Positions 35,322 to 45,215 of a DNA stretch of 64,000 nucleotides are shown piece after piece. The notes under the pieces were generated by a model. It worked only from the letters and a program-made list of their open reading frames with translations, ran no database searches and was not told the origin of the DNA. A program made the position numbers and the translations under genes. Each line of letters starts with the position of its first letter. Position 1 is the stretch's first letter. Source of the stretch: Clostridia bacterium (GTDB lineage Bacteria; Bacillota; Clostridia; UMGS1810); the NCBI GenBank assembly GCA_017481205.1, contig JAFUPN010000001.1, forward strand, positions 62,001 to 126,000, given 5' to 3'.

Positions 35322-36155
35322 ATGAAAATAGATGGATGGAAATATTATAATCATGCTGTAATTCCTGATTGTGCACCGCACGATACGCCTGACATCAATC
35401 CTGTCATTGATGGTAGTATATGGCAAATAGATGGCGGAAAACCAATACTTGCCCGTTGGACAACGAATTTTGATTGCGGGTACGATACCGGATGGTATTT
35501 TGTAATAAAAGATACTCCTTTTGATATTGGTGCTGTTAATGCTAAAAGAAGATATGAAATAAATAAAGGAAATAAAAATTTTAATTTTCGTAAGATAGAT
35601 GTTTCAATTGACGGTGATGCATTATATGATGTTCATGTCTGTGCAACAGAAACGTATGGTGGTGTTACTGTTCAGTGTAAGCAGGATTTTTTAAATTATA
35701 TACATTCATGTATAAAATTCGGCCAAGACCTTTTTGGTGTGTATTTGACTGAGAATGACCGACTTTGCGGATATTCTTTATTGGATGAGAAGGATGATTA
35801 CATAGTATTTATCTCTCAAAAGGCAGATCCTTCATATGAAAAACAAGGTCTCAATGCTGCATTGGTATACGGAATATGCGAATATTATAAAGCATCTCTG
35901 GAAAAAGGTAAATATATTTGTGATGGTGAAAAATCCATATTGCATACTACTGCATTTCAGGATTATCTTGAAAAATATTTTATGTTCAGAAAAGCGTATT
36001 GCAGGTTGAATATAAAATTTAAAATGCCTTTTTCTATAGCATTGTCATTGGTGTATCCATTCAGGAAGCTTATATACAGAATAGATGTCCTTAGAAAGAT
36101 TGGCGGCTTGCTCAAAATGAAGGAAATTGTAAAAAGCAAAAAAACAGAGAGGTAA
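35322..36155 (+). CDS. Hypothetical protein, possibly a GNAT-like acyltransferase of polysaccharide clusters
   Basis: A 277-residue soluble-looking protein I do not recognise with certainty. The middle part (LFGVYLTENDRLCGYSLL then DPSYEKQGLNAALVYG) resembles a GNAT fold core with an acetyl-CoA loop, as in FemAB/GNAT proteins found in polysaccharide operons. The N-terminal part is aromatic-rich (DGWKYYNHAVIPDCAPHD, WTTNFDCGYDTGWYFVIKD). Location directly after the PglC-like gene suggests it could acylate the amino sugar, replacing a PglD-type acetyltransferase, but this is inference. AT content rises sharply from this gene on. Confidence 0.45.
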   Translation: MKIDGWKYYNHAVIPDCAPHDTPDINPVIDGSIWQIDGGKPILARWTTNFDCGYDTGWYFVIKDTPFDIGAVNAKRRYEINKGNKNFNFRKIDVSIDGDALYDVHVCATETYGGVTVQCKQDFLNYIHSCIKFGQDLFGVYLTENDRLCGYSLLDEKDDYIVFISQKADPSYEKQGLNAALVYGICEYYKASLEKGKYICDGEKSILHTTAFQDYLEKYFMFRKAYCRLNIKFKMPFSIALSLVYPFRKLIYRIDVLRKIGGLLKMKEIVKSKKTER

Positions 36156-36160
36156 ATGTC

Positions 36161-36925
36161 ATGGATTTGGTTTCCATAATTATGCCGTCGTACAATACGG
36201 CTGAATATATCGCTGAAACAATCAAATCAGTTTTAAATCAGACATACAAAGAATGGGAATTGATAATTGTTGATGACTGTTCCTCTGATAATACTGATGA
36301 CGTGGTTGCAACTTTTGCCGACAGCAGAATCAGATATATCAAGAATGACAAAAACAGCGGTGCGGCGATTTCACGTAACAGAGCTTTGAGAGAAGCAAAC
36401 GGTCGATGGATTGCTTTTTTGGACAGTGACGATTTGTGGGAACCAAAAAAGCTTGAACTGCAAATTACTTTTATGGTGAAAAATAATTATAAATTCACAT
36501 ATACAGATTATCGTGTCATCAATCCGAAAGGTGATATGTTGCCGTATATTTGCACAGGTCCTGACAAAGTCACTAAGCGAAAATTGTATAATTATTGTTA
36601 TTTTTCGACGATAACTGTTATATATGACAGAGAATATATTGGGCTTATTCAAATCGAAGATGTTCGAAAAAACAATGATTATGCTATGTGGTTTAAAGCT
36701 GTGGAAAAGACGATTTGCTACAGATTCCCTGAATGTTTGTCATATTATTGCAAGCGAGATAATTCGGTTTCAAGCGGCAGTAAGTTGAAACTTATTAAGT
36801 ATCATTACATAATGTTCCGCAAGGCACTACATAAGGGTAAAGTTATCTCTGTCTTGCTGACTGTGAATAACCTTATACATGGATTTATAAAAAAAATCAG
36901 ATACAGAAGATATATTAGTTATTAA
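36161..36925 (+). CDS. Family 2 glycosyltransferase
   Basis: A 254-residue GT-A enzyme. It has the N-terminal IIMPSYNTAEYIAETIKSV, the nucleotide-binding DDCSSDNTDD and the metal-binding FLDSDDLWEP (DxD at about residue 88), with a short C-terminal basic tail and no membrane segment. It would add one sugar to the lipid-linked repeat unit on the cytoplasmic face. Donor and acceptor are not predictable. Confidence 0.88.
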   Translation: MDLVSIIMPSYNTAEYIAETIKSVLNQTYKEWELIIVDDCSSDNTDDVVATFADSRIRYIKNDKNSGAAISRNRALREANGRWIAFLDSDDLWEPKKLELQITFMVKNNYKFTYTDYRVINPKGDMLPYICTGPDKVTKRKLYNYCYFSTITVIYDREYIGLIQIEDVRKNNDYAMWFKAVEKTICYRFPECLSYYCKRDNSVSSGSKLKLIKYHYIMFRKALHKGKVISVLLTVNNLIHGFIKKIRYRRYISY

Positions 36926-36942
36926 TAAAGAGGTTAAAGTAA

Positions 36943-38268
36943 ATGAATTCATTATATGATAGTATTGTCGGTAATAAGGATTGCCTGGCTGTAATAGGCT
37001 TAGGATATGTTGGTATGCCTATTGCAGTTTCCTTTGCAAAAAAAGGCATAAACGTTATCGGATTTGATCTGAACAAAAGCAAGATTGAATTGTATAAATC
37101 CGGCATTGATCCAACAAACGAAGTCGGAGATGATGCAATAAAAGAAAGCGCGGTTAAATTCACCTGTGACGAAACTGAACTTCTTCGAGCTAAATTTCAT
37201 ATTGTGGCTGTGCCTACACCTGTTAATTCCGATCATACCCCAGATCTGAATCCGGTTATCGGCGCCAGTGAAATAATCGGCAGAAATCTTACTCCTAGCT
37301 CTATTGTTGTGTATGAATCAACTGTTTATCCCGGTGTTACTGAGGATGTATGTATTCCTATTCTTGAAAAAGTGTCAGGATTAAAGTGCGGCAAAGATTT
37401 TAAAGTTGGATACTCTCCTGAACGTATTAATCCCGGAGATAAAATTCACAGGCTGGAGAACATCCCAAAAATAGTATCAGGATGTGACGAGGAGGCTCTT
37501 GCAGAAATTAAAAATATTTATGATATTGTCGTAGATGCTGGAACTTATCCTGTATCCAACATTAAAACAGCTGAAGCTGTAAAAATTGCAGAAAATAGCC
37601 AGCGTGATATCAATATTGCTTTTATGAATGAATTGTCTAAAGTATTTGACAGGCTTGACATAGATACCAACGAAGTTGTTGACGGAATGAATACAAAATG
37701 GAATGCTCTCGGCTTTAGACCTGGTCTGGTAGGTGGACATTGTATAGGTGTGGATCCGTATTACTTTACATATAAAGCAGAAAAACTCGGATATCATAGT
37801 CAGATTATATTGAATGGCAGAATTGTTAATGACAGCATGGGTAGTTTTGTGGCCGAGGCAGCAATCAAAAAAATTATATTAGCAGGAAAAGCACCAAAAA
37901 AATCTAAGGTTGTGATTATGGGACTTACTTTCAAAGAGAATTGCCCGGATATTCGTAACAGTAAGGTTGGGGATATTATCAAGCATCTTGAAGAATATGA
38001 TATTGTTCCCGATATTATTGATCCATGGGTTAATCCGGATGAGGCTATTAGCGAGTACAATGTCAGAATTGTTCAGATTGCTGATGTAAATGATGCGGAT
38101 TGTGTCATAGTAGCCGTAGCACATGACGAATTCAAAAAGCTACCTCTTTGCGAAATTGACAAACTGTTTAGAGAGTGTCCGGCAGATAAAAAGGTACTTA
38201 TTGATGTCAAGGGTATTTTCAAAAAGGATGAATTGATAAAATCAGGCTATAGTTTCTGGAGACTTTAA
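36943..38268 (+). CDS. Nucleotide-sugar dehydrogenase, WbpA/TviB type
   Basis: A 441-residue UDP-sugar 6-dehydrogenase. The NAD site is VIGLGYVGMPIA; GYSPERINPGD, AENSQRDINIAFMNEL and the catalytic-Cys region GLVGGHCIGVDPYY (about residue 265) follow. Such enzymes oxidise UDP-GlcNAc or UDP-GalNAc to the uronic acid. It is one of two dehydrogenases in the cluster (see 45216); their different sequence types suggest two different uronic acids or a redundancy. Its composition is less AT-rich than its neighbours. Confidence 0.85.
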   Translation: MNSLYDSIVGNKDCLAVIGLGYVGMPIAVSFAKKGINVIGFDLNKSKIELYKSGIDPTNEVGDDAIKESAVKFTCDETELLRAKFHIVAVPTPVNSDHTPDLNPVIGASEIIGRNLTPSSIVVYESTVYPGVTEDVCIPILEKVSGLKCGKDFKVGYSPERINPGDKIHRLENIPKIVSGCDEEALAEIKNIYDIVVDAGTYPVSNIKTAEAVKIAENSQRDINIAFMNELSKVFDRLDIDTNEVVDGMNTKWNALGFRPGLVGGHCIGVDPYYFTYKAEKLGYHSQIILNGRIVNDSMGSFVAEAAIKKIILAGKAPKKSKVVIMGLTFKENCPDIRNSKVGDIIKHLEEYDIVPDIIDPWVNPDEAISEYNVRIVQIADVNDADCVIVAVAHDEFKKLPLCEIDKLFRECPADKKVLIDVKGIFKKDELIKSGYSFWRL

Positions 38269-38287
38269 TCGGAAGCGGTGATAATAA

Positions 38288-39115
38288 ATGAGCAAGATAG
38301 AAGTCTTGTGTGCAACTATGCATCAAACGGATTTTTCTTTGATAAAAAAAATGAATATAAGTACTGATGTTGTGTTTGCAAATCAAGCAGATAAATATGA
38401 ATATTCGTCGGTAGATTTTGATGGTAATCATGCAAAAATGATTACTACAAATACAATCGGTGTCGGTGTTAACAGAAATATAGCATTGATTCATGCATCT
38501 GATGACACCGATATAGCATTAATAGCTGATGATGATATGATATATAATGATAATTATGTTAAAATCATATCAGAAGCTTTTCAGAAACTACCGGATGCAG
38601 ATGCTATTATTTTTAATATAAAAACCATCGGAGCACAAACTAATAGACGTACACTTCGAAAAATATCTCGTATACATAGCTATAATTGTTTGAATTACGG
38701 AGCAGCAAGACTTGCTGTAAAGCTCAAAAGAATAAAACAAGAAAATATGTTTTTTCATAGAAGTTTTGGTGGTGGAACCGAATTTTCTTCTGGAGAAGAT
38801 TCGCTGTTTATATGGGATATGATAAAGCGTAAATTTAAAATATATGCTTACCCTGCAACCATCGCAACCGTTGATCAGAGCTCATCGACTTGGTTTAAAG
38901 GATATACCAAGAAATACATATTTGACAAGGGTGCTTTATTTTATTGCTTGTCGAAACACTATTACTTTTTATTAAATTTCCAGTGTTTAGTAAGACACAA
39001 ATGTATGTATAAAGATTCAGGACTGACTTTTATACAAGCATTCAAGCTTATGATAAACGGAGTTGAATACTTTAAAGCCGGATTAACGTATAAAGACTAT
39101 ACGAATAATTCATGA
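38288..39115 (+). CDS. GT-A-fold glycosyltransferase (family 2-like)
   Basis: A 275-residue protein with an acidic metal-binding stretch IALIADDDMIYNDNYVKI (about residue 75) and a GGGTEFSSGEDSLFIWDM acceptor-side motif (about 160), both typical of family 2-like transferases. The usual N-terminal PxYN motif is absent (it begins IEVLCATMHQTDFSLIKKM), which marks a divergent subgroup seen in capsule clusters. Donor unknown. Very AT-rich coding sequence. Confidence 0.75.
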   Translation: MSKIEVLCATMHQTDFSLIKKMNISTDVVFANQADKYEYSSVDFDGNHAKMITTNTIGVGVNRNIALIHASDDTDIALIADDDMIYNDNYVKIISEAFQKLPDADAIIFNIKTIGAQTNRRTLRKISRIHSYNCLNYGAARLAVKLKRIKQENMFFHRSFGGGTEFSSGEDSLFIWDMIKRKFKIYAYPATIATVDQSSSTWFKGYTKKYIFDKGALFYCLSKHYYFLLNFQCLVRHKCMYKDSGLTFIQAFKLMINGVEYFKAGLTYKDYTNNS

Positions 39116-39175
39116 TGATGAAATTACACATAACTAAAATTATTTATACAGATAACATAGAAGAGGTGTATAATT

Positions 39176-40111
39176 ATGCTTTTTTCTGTAATTATTCCTG
39201 CCTATAATGCTGATAAATTCATAAAGCGCAGTATTGCAAGTGTGTTAAATCAAACTTTTACGGATTTTGAATTGATTGTTGTTAATGACGGTTCAAATGA
39301 TATGACGGGAGAATATGCAAGAAGCTTTGAAGATAAAAGATTATTTGTAATTGATAAAGAAAATGAAGGTGTTTCTGTAGCAAGGAATACCGGAATTAGC
39401 CTTGCCAAAGGCGAATTCATATGCTTTTTAGATGCAGATGACGAATATCTTCCTGAACATCTATCAACTTTATCTGATGCAATCAAAGATAATATTGTGA
39501 ATGATTTTTTTGTTACAAGATTCAATGTTTCCATGATTTATGATAACAATAAAACATCTAATCCAAAAGTTACAAACAAAACATATTTTTATGAAAATGT
39601 TACTGAAAAAATTTTATTTAATTCTGAATTGATATGGACGGGCTGTGTTTGTATAAGACGAAAAATTTTTGAACTCTACGGTGTTTTTGAAGCTGGTGTG
39701 AAAATTGGCGAGGATACAGATATGTGGAGAAGAGTATATGTGCATACTGGTGTTGTTTATATTGATAAAGTTACAGTAAAAAGGAACCGTGACGGCAGCG
39801 AGGCAACAAGACATTATACCCGAAATTTTAATGCAGACCCGCTGAATCGTATGGCTTATTTTTTTGGTGACCACACTATAACTGATAATGTTAAAGAAAG
39901 TTTAAAAATACAATATGAATTAACCAAACTTCAAGTTGTCAGATCTTATTTGTTTATAGGCGATAAAAAGAAAGCATCAGAGCAATTCAAGCTTATAGAT
40001 AAATGTAAAATTCCTAGAAAACGCATATTAATAACCCGTATATGTTTTATTATACCATCAGGTATTATCAGATACTTTATCAGATTAAGAAACAGAGGGT
40101 TATACGAGTAA
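39176..40111 (+). CDS. Family 2 glycosyltransferase
   Basis: A 311-residue GT2 enzyme: IPAYNADKFIKRSIASVLNQ, VNDGSNDMTGEY, FLDADDEYLPEH (DxD at about residue 87) and GEDTDMWRR (about 178). A basic, partly hydrophobic C-terminal tail may contact the membrane. GAGGTG precedes the ATG. Acts in repeat-unit assembly; specificity unknown. Confidence 0.88.
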   Translation: MLFSVIIPAYNADKFIKRSIASVLNQTFTDFELIVVNDGSNDMTGEYARSFEDKRLFVIDKENEGVSVARNTGISLAKGEFICFLDADDEYLPEHLSTLSDAIKDNIVNDFFVTRFNVSMIYDNNKTSNPKVTNKTYFYENVTEKILFNSELIWTGCVCIRRKIFELYGVFEAGVKIGEDTDMWRRVYVHTGVVYIDKVTVKRNRDGSEATRHYTRNFNADPLNRMAYFFGDHTITDNVKESLKIQYELTKLQVVRSYLFIGDKKKASEQFKLIDKCKIPRKRILITRICFIIPSGIIRYFIRLRNRGLYE

Positions 40112-40140
40112 ATAAATTTGTAGTGGTTTGGGAGATATTT

Positions 40141-41334
40141 ATGAATAATGTTCATGAAAACACAAATAATACGACATCTGCAAATGCTTTCAAAATACTC
40201 ATGATTCTTATTTGGACTCAGGATACTCTTTGGGGGTTTATCAGAGTATTTTTTATGGGTATTCCCATAATTAACAGTATTGCTGATTATATAATTCCGG
40301 GAATGTTAATAGTTTTTGCTATACTATCTTTGCCATGGATAATTATGAACATTAGAACTACGGATATGCTCATATATGTAATTTTGATACTATGTATATT
40401 CGTTTCTACTCAGTTGTATCCGCGGAATGCGCCATACATAGAAAGTTCATTCATTGACATTGTTATAAAAGCTTTACCTATGTATTTTATTGGACTTGCA
40501 TATAATCATGAGATTTCAAAACAACAATTATATTTTTGTTCGCTAGTCTCTATTTTGGGTATGTCTATATATCAATTTTATTTGCTGTCAACAGGACGTG
40601 AATTAAATAGCGATAATATGCATGCTGCATATAGTGTATTACCGAGTGTTATGTATATTATATATTATTTTTTTGAAAATAAAAAATCAATGGCATTATT
40701 TTTGTGCATCATCGGGATTTTTCTGGTGTTTTCGTATGGAACCAGAGGCCCCGTGTTGGCAATGATTGTATTTTTAATTGTTGGCATATATTTGAAGTCA
40801 AGAAAAAACCGATATTTATACATTTGCATTGGCATAGGAGTTGTTTTTTTAATATTTTCGACTGATATTGTTATGCGAAGTGTTATGTATTTACAGAATA
40901 CATTTGAAGAAATAGGATTAAGTACAAGAATATTTGACTTCTTTATCAATGGTGATATAACATATTCCAGCGGTAGAGATATTATTATGGATGATACAGT
41001 TGCATTGATTAAAAGAAAAGCATTATTCGGATATGGTATGATGGGAGATAGATATTATCTTTCCGGTAGTTATACTCATAATTTGTTTTTAGAATTGTGG
41101 TGTCATTATGGTATTATATTGGGTTCTGCTTTAATACTTTTTTTTATATCAACACCTTTGGAGGGATTACGATGTTGCAAAGCAGATATTAAATTATTTC
41201 TAATAATGCTTGTTTGCATGATATATACAAAGCTGATGGTTTCGAGTTCATATTTAATCGAACCATTTTTATACTTCATGATTGGTGTTAGTGTAGCTGC
41301 TGTAAGAAAGGCAAAATTAAGGAGGTTGTGTTAA
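40141..41334 (+). CDS. O-antigen polymerase/ligase-like membrane protein (Wzy)
   Basis: A 397-residue protein with about ten predicted membrane segments. The conserved Wzy_C-type loop includes FSYGTRGPVLAMIVF and YTHNLFLELWCHYG. Candidate polymerase of the lipid-linked repeats on the outer face of the membrane. The ATG at 40141 is chosen because GGGAG lies 7 bp upstream; an ATG at 40042 in the same frame lies inside the previous gene and has no site. The stop overlaps the next start by one base. Confidence 0.82.
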   Translation: MNNVHENTNNTTSANAFKILMILIWTQDTLWGFIRVFFMGIPIINSIADYIIPGMLIVFAILSLPWIIMNIRTTDMLIYVILILCIFVSTQLYPRNAPYIESSFIDIVIKALPMYFIGLAYNHEISKQQLYFCSLVSILGMSIYQFYLLSTGRELNSDNMHAAYSVLPSVMYIIYYFFENKKSMALFLCIIGIFLVFSYGTRGPVLAMIVFLIVGIYLKSRKNRYLYICIGIGVVFLIFSTDIVMRSVMYLQNTFEEIGLSTRIFDFFINGDITYSSGRDIIMDDTVALIKRKALFGYGMMGDRYYLSGSYTHNLFLELWCHYGIILGSALILFFISTPLEGLRCCKADIKLFLIMLVCMIYTKLMVSSSYLIEPFLYFMIGVSVAAVRKAKLRRLC

Positions 41335-42479
41335 TGAAAGTTTGTGACGTTGTTCTAAATTCTATATGGCATGATCCTCGGGTACGCAAACAGATTAATG
41401 AATATATAGTCAATGGAGTTGATCTTAGTTGCGTCGGAGTAAAATGTAAAAGATATGATTCCAAAAGAATCGCTGATTTGCCATGCAAAACAATAATTGT
41501 CGAACCCGATTCTAAATATGCAGGCAAACAAAAGAATGTATTTCGAAAATTAAAAAGGGAACACTTACTCCAAAAAGCAGTTTGCAAAGCTATTCTCGAA
41601 CAAAAACCAGATATTATTCATGCAAATGATTTGAATGCACTAATTCCAGCATATATGGCAAGCCGTAAATTAAAATGCAAGTTGATATATGATTCTCATG
41701 AAATTAATACAAAAGATTTATATTTCAGAGATAAACGTTTATATGCGTTTATTTTAAGAATGGAAGAAAGATTTATATGCAAGAGAGTGGTAAAAATGAT
41801 ATGCGTCAGCAATTCAGCTGCCGAATATTTTGCTAAATATTACAATATTGAAAAACCAATGGTAATAACAAATTGTACTCTTAAATCTGACCAATGCAAT
41901 TCAACTAAAAAAAATGATGGATTTGAGATAATTAATCATGGTCAGTTTTTAAGCGGTCGCGGATATGATATTATGGTCGAAGCATTGCCGCTTCTTAAAG
42001 AATATTCAGATATTAAAATAGCCTTGCGCGGTGTTGGTTCTATGGGAGATAAACTATGTGCAAGAGCTGAAGAATTAGGAAATGATAATTTCAGATTTTA
42101 TGAGCCTGTACATGTTAGCGAACTAGTTAGAGAAGCTTCAAAATCAATGGTTGGTGTAGCAATAACAGAACCAATATGTATTAATTTTAAATTATCTGTA
42201 TCAAATAAACTGTTCGAATATGCAGCAGCAGGACTCCCGGTAATTATGTCAGATATACCTGAGCACAGATATCTTAATGAAAAGTTTAAATTTGGCATAA
42301 TTATAGATGAAAATACACCACAACAATTTGCAGATGCTGTAGTAAAATTATACGAGGATAGAGAATTTTATTTAAAGTGTTCGGATAATGCAAGACGGCT
42401 TTCTAATGAAATCTATTGGGAAAAAGAATTTTCAAAGTTGATTTATTTCGAAAAGAACTTATATGAAAATGAGATGTAA
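41334..42479 (+). CDS. Family 4 glycosyltransferase
   Basis: A 381-residue GT-B enzyme. The N-terminal domain has ANDLNALIPAYMAS and KLIYDSHE, the C-terminal domain INHGQFLSGRGYDIMVEAL and LFEYAAAGLPVIMSD, a nucleotide-sugar binding helix of the family 4 type. Retaining glycosyl transfer to the repeat unit is expected. The start at ATG 41334 follows GGAGG at 41321-41325. Confidence 0.85.
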   Translation: MKVCDVVLNSIWHDPRVRKQINEYIVNGVDLSCVGVKCKRYDSKRIADLPCKTIIVEPDSKYAGKQKNVFRKLKREHLLQKAVCKAILEQKPDIIHANDLNALIPAYMASRKLKCKLIYDSHEINTKDLYFRDKRLYAFILRMEERFICKRVVKMICVSNSAAEYFAKYYNIEKPMVITNCTLKSDQCNSTKKNDGFEIINHGQFLSGRGYDIMVEALPLLKEYSDIKIALRGVGSMGDKLCARAEELGNDNFRFYEPVHVSELVREASKSMVGVAITEPICINFKLSVSNKLFEYAAAGLPVIMSDIPEHRYLNEKFKFGIIIDENTPQQFADAVVKLYEDREFYLKCSDNARRLSNEIYWEKEFSKLIYFEKNLYENEM

Positions 42480-42481
42480 TT

Positions 42482-43975
42482 ATGAAATCAAAAAACAATT
42501 TGAAAACAGGTGTAATTTTGTCATACATACTCTTGGCTTTTAACACTTTGTACGGCTTTGTTATTACTCCTTATATATTAAGCCATGTTGGCGTTGGAGA
42601 TTATGGTGTTTATAAATCAGTGTCAGCCCTTAGCGCGTCATTAGTTGTGCTTGATTTGGGACTTGGTTCTACAATGACAAGATATATGGCAAAATACAAT
42701 GCAAAAAACGATACTGAAAATGCTTGCAACTTTACAGCCATGATTTTAATTCAGTTTTTTGTTGTTGCTGTAATTGTTATATTGTTCGGAGTTGTATTTT
42801 ACTTAAATATTGACAATATCTATAATGCATCTTTTGATGGAAAAGAACTGAAACTAGCAAGAAATTTGTTGACTTTTCTTATAATTAATATGGTGTTGAG
42901 ATTATTTGAAAATCTAGTATCAGGAATAACTATGGGATATGAAAGATTTACTTTTACCAACGGAATCAAGGTTATATCTATCATTATAAAATTTTGCTTA
43001 ATTCTGATTCTGTTACCCATGGTAAAAAATATATTGTTGGTTGTTGTTTTGGAAACATTAATTGTCAGTTTGAGTGTAATTGTATTTTGTTTCTACAATT
43101 TCACACAAATTGGTGTCTATCCAAAATTATCAAGATGGGATTATAATGAATTTAAGGAGTCATTCGGATATACGTTTTTGATGTTTGTTCAAACTATAAC
43201 TATACAATTTAACGGGAATATTGACAATGTATTGATAGGTTCAAAAATCAGTAGTATATCAGTTACTGTATACTCTATGGCATTAATGATATATGGAATG
43301 TACGAAAACCTTTCAGTTTCAATTTCAAATATAATGCTTCCCCAAATGACAAAAAAAGTTTTAGCAAATGCAGAATCGGATGATTTGCAAAATTCAGTTG
43401 AAAGAATAGGTTCGTTACAATTTATTTTGCTTGCTGCTGCTTTAGGTGGATTTATAGTTTTAGGACGAGACTTTTATAGTATTTGGCTTGGATCTGATTT
43501 TAAAGATTGTTATTACTTGACACTTATATTAATTATACCAGTAACAATACCTATGATTCAAAATGTGTGTTTGTCTATTTTGAGAGCTCAAAACAAAATG
43601 GTATACAGAACTGTAACATTAGCTTTTTCATGTGTTATAAATGTCATTATAACAATATTTGGAATTGATTTATTTGGATATTGGGGCGCTGCAGTTGGTA
43701 CCTCCTGTGCAACGTTGTCAAATATTATATTAATGAATATTTATTATAAAAGGAAACTTAAATTTCAAATCATTAAAATGTTCAAAAATATATTTGGAAA
43801 AACCCTCATTATAGCAGCTGTTTCATCTGTTTTGACTTGGATAATACACTTGTTTATGAATGGAACATGGTTTTCTTTAATCATTAACATTATATCTTTT
43901 ATGGTGATTTATATGCTGAATATATGGTTATGGGGATTAGATAGTCAAAGCAAAAAAATGATTAAAATAAAATGA
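42482..43975 (+). CDS. Polysaccharide repeat-unit flippase (Wzx)
   Basis: A 497-residue polytopic protein with about 12-14 hydrophobic segments in the MATE/polysaccharide-export fold (ILLAFNTLYGFVITPYIL at the start; DLGLGSTMTRYMAKYNAKND typical of Wzx/RfbX). It moves undecaprenyl-linked repeats across the membrane for Wzy. Lies 2 bp after the glycosyltransferase stop. Together with the Wzy-like gene it identifies a Wzx/Wzy-dependent assembly route. Confidence 0.9.
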   Translation: MKSKNNLKTGVILSYILLAFNTLYGFVITPYILSHVGVGDYGVYKSVSALSASLVVLDLGLGSTMTRYMAKYNAKNDTENACNFTAMILIQFFVVAVIVILFGVVFYLNIDNIYNASFDGKELKLARNLLTFLIINMVLRLFENLVSGITMGYERFTFTNGIKVISIIIKFCLILILLPMVKNILLVVVLETLIVSLSVIVFCFYNFTQIGVYPKLSRWDYNEFKESFGYTFLMFVQTITIQFNGNIDNVLIGSKISSISVTVYSMALMIYGMYENLSVSISNIMLPQMTKKVLANAESDDLQNSVERIGSLQFILLAAALGGFIVLGRDFYSIWLGSDFKDCYYLTLILIIPVTIPMIQNVCLSILRAQNKMVYRTVTLAFSCVINVIITIFGIDLFGYWGAAVGTSCATLSNIILMNIYYKRKLKFQIIKMFKNIFGKTLIIAAVSSVLTWIIHLFMNGTWFSLIINIISFMVIYMLNIWLWGLDSQSKKMIKIK

Positions 43976-43997
43976 CAACAAAATAATAGGAGTTATT

Positions 43998-45191
43998 ATG
44001 AAAATAGGTATACTTACTTATCACCGAAGTATAAATAATGGAGCTGTAATACAATGTTATAGTCTTGCAAAAAGACTAAAAAAAGAATTTAATTATGCAG
44101 ATGTTGAGGTTATAGACTATCATATGCCTATTGCAGAAAAGAATTATTCAACTTCGTTGGCTGACTACATCAAATCGTCGTCTATTTACATTTCATTCAA
44201 AAAAATGTGCAAACTTTTAATAGATCCTTTATTTTTAGTAAGATTAGGTAAACGAAAAAAGAGTTTTGCTGAGGTTTTGACAATTTTGCCATTATCTAAT
44301 ACAAAAATTTTTGAGAATGATACAAAGACATTGTTTGATTTTATCAATGACAACTATGATGTAGTGATTGCAGGAAGTGATGCAATTTGGAATTATAATA
44401 TGAGAGGATTTCCAAATCCGTATTTCTTGGATGATTCTATTAAATCAATAAAATTCTCTTATGCTGCCAGCTGTTATGGAATGTGCTACGAAAACATCTC
44501 TGAATACGAAAAGAACAGAATCAGAGAAATTCTCGACTCATATAGTTATTTGGGAGTAAGAGATGACGAATCAGAATTTTTTGTGGATTATCTGTCATGT
44601 AAAACGCCAAAATCTCATACCTGTGATCCAACAGTTTTTTTGGATGTTAATGATTTACCAATTGATATAAAATCGCTGGAAGCAAAGATGAAAATCAAAG
44701 GATTTGATTTTAAAAAAACTGCTATTGCTATTATGGGATCATCTGAAATGTGCAAAATGGTAAGAAAAATGTACGGAAAAAAATATCAAATTGTTGCTTT
44801 GTATAATTACTGTAAAAATGCTGATGTTAATTTATATGATATATCCCCATATGAATGGGCTTATGTTTTTCGGTATTTCAAACTAACATTTACTACATAC
44901 TTTCACGGGACGTTGCTTTCCTTAAGAAACGGTACACCTGTTATATGTGTGGCACTTGAAACAGATTATTCTAAAAACCACACTACGAAAGTACAGGATT
45001 TTTTGCATAGATTAAATATGGACGAATTTTATTTTCATACAGATTATAATTCACTTAATATTAAATCTATCAAAAAAAAATCTGATTATTTATTGAATAA
45101 TGATATATCATCTGACATACTGTCAAAAATGGATAAAGAAGCAAAAACAGCTGATTTGTTTTTTGAACAGCTAAGAATTGCGATTAAATAA
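43998..45191 (+). CDS. Polysaccharide pyruvyl transferase family protein
   Basis: A 397-residue protein with the family opening IGILTYHRSINNGAVIQCYSL, a central VIAGSDAIWNYN (GSD-x-W) and the C-terminal FTTYFHGTLLSLRNGTPVI motif with the conserved His. Members add a ketal pyruvate from phosphoenolpyruvate to a sugar. Pyruvylated wall polymers are the ligand of SLH domains in several Firmicutes, which gives a possible link to the SLH protein at 16413; this subgroup is however more typical of exopolysaccharides. Confidence 0.85.
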   Translation: MKIGILTYHRSINNGAVIQCYSLAKRLKKEFNYADVEVIDYHMPIAEKNYSTSLADYIKSSSIYISFKKMCKLLIDPLFLVRLGKRKKSFAEVLTILPLSNTKIFENDTKTLFDFINDNYDVVIAGSDAIWNYNMRGFPNPYFLDDSIKSIKFSYAASCYGMCYENISEYEKNRIREILDSYSYLGVRDDESEFFVDYLSCKTPKSHTCDPTVFLDVNDLPIDIKSLEAKMKIKGFDFKKTAIAIMGSSEMCKMVRKMYGKKYQIVALYNYCKNADVNLYDISPYEWAYVFRYFKLTFTTYFHGTLLSLRNGTPVICVALETDYSKNHTTKVQDFLHRLNMDEFYFHTDYNSLNIKSIKKKSDYLLNNDISSDILSKMDKEAKTADLFFEQLRIAIK

Positions 45192-45215
45192 ATTACGCAT
45201 GATAGGAGCATTGAA

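Noticed and set aside
40042-40140. Earlier start for the Wzy-like protein
   Set aside because: It would lie inside the preceding glycosyltransferase gene and has no ribosome site; the ATG at 40141 has GGGAG.
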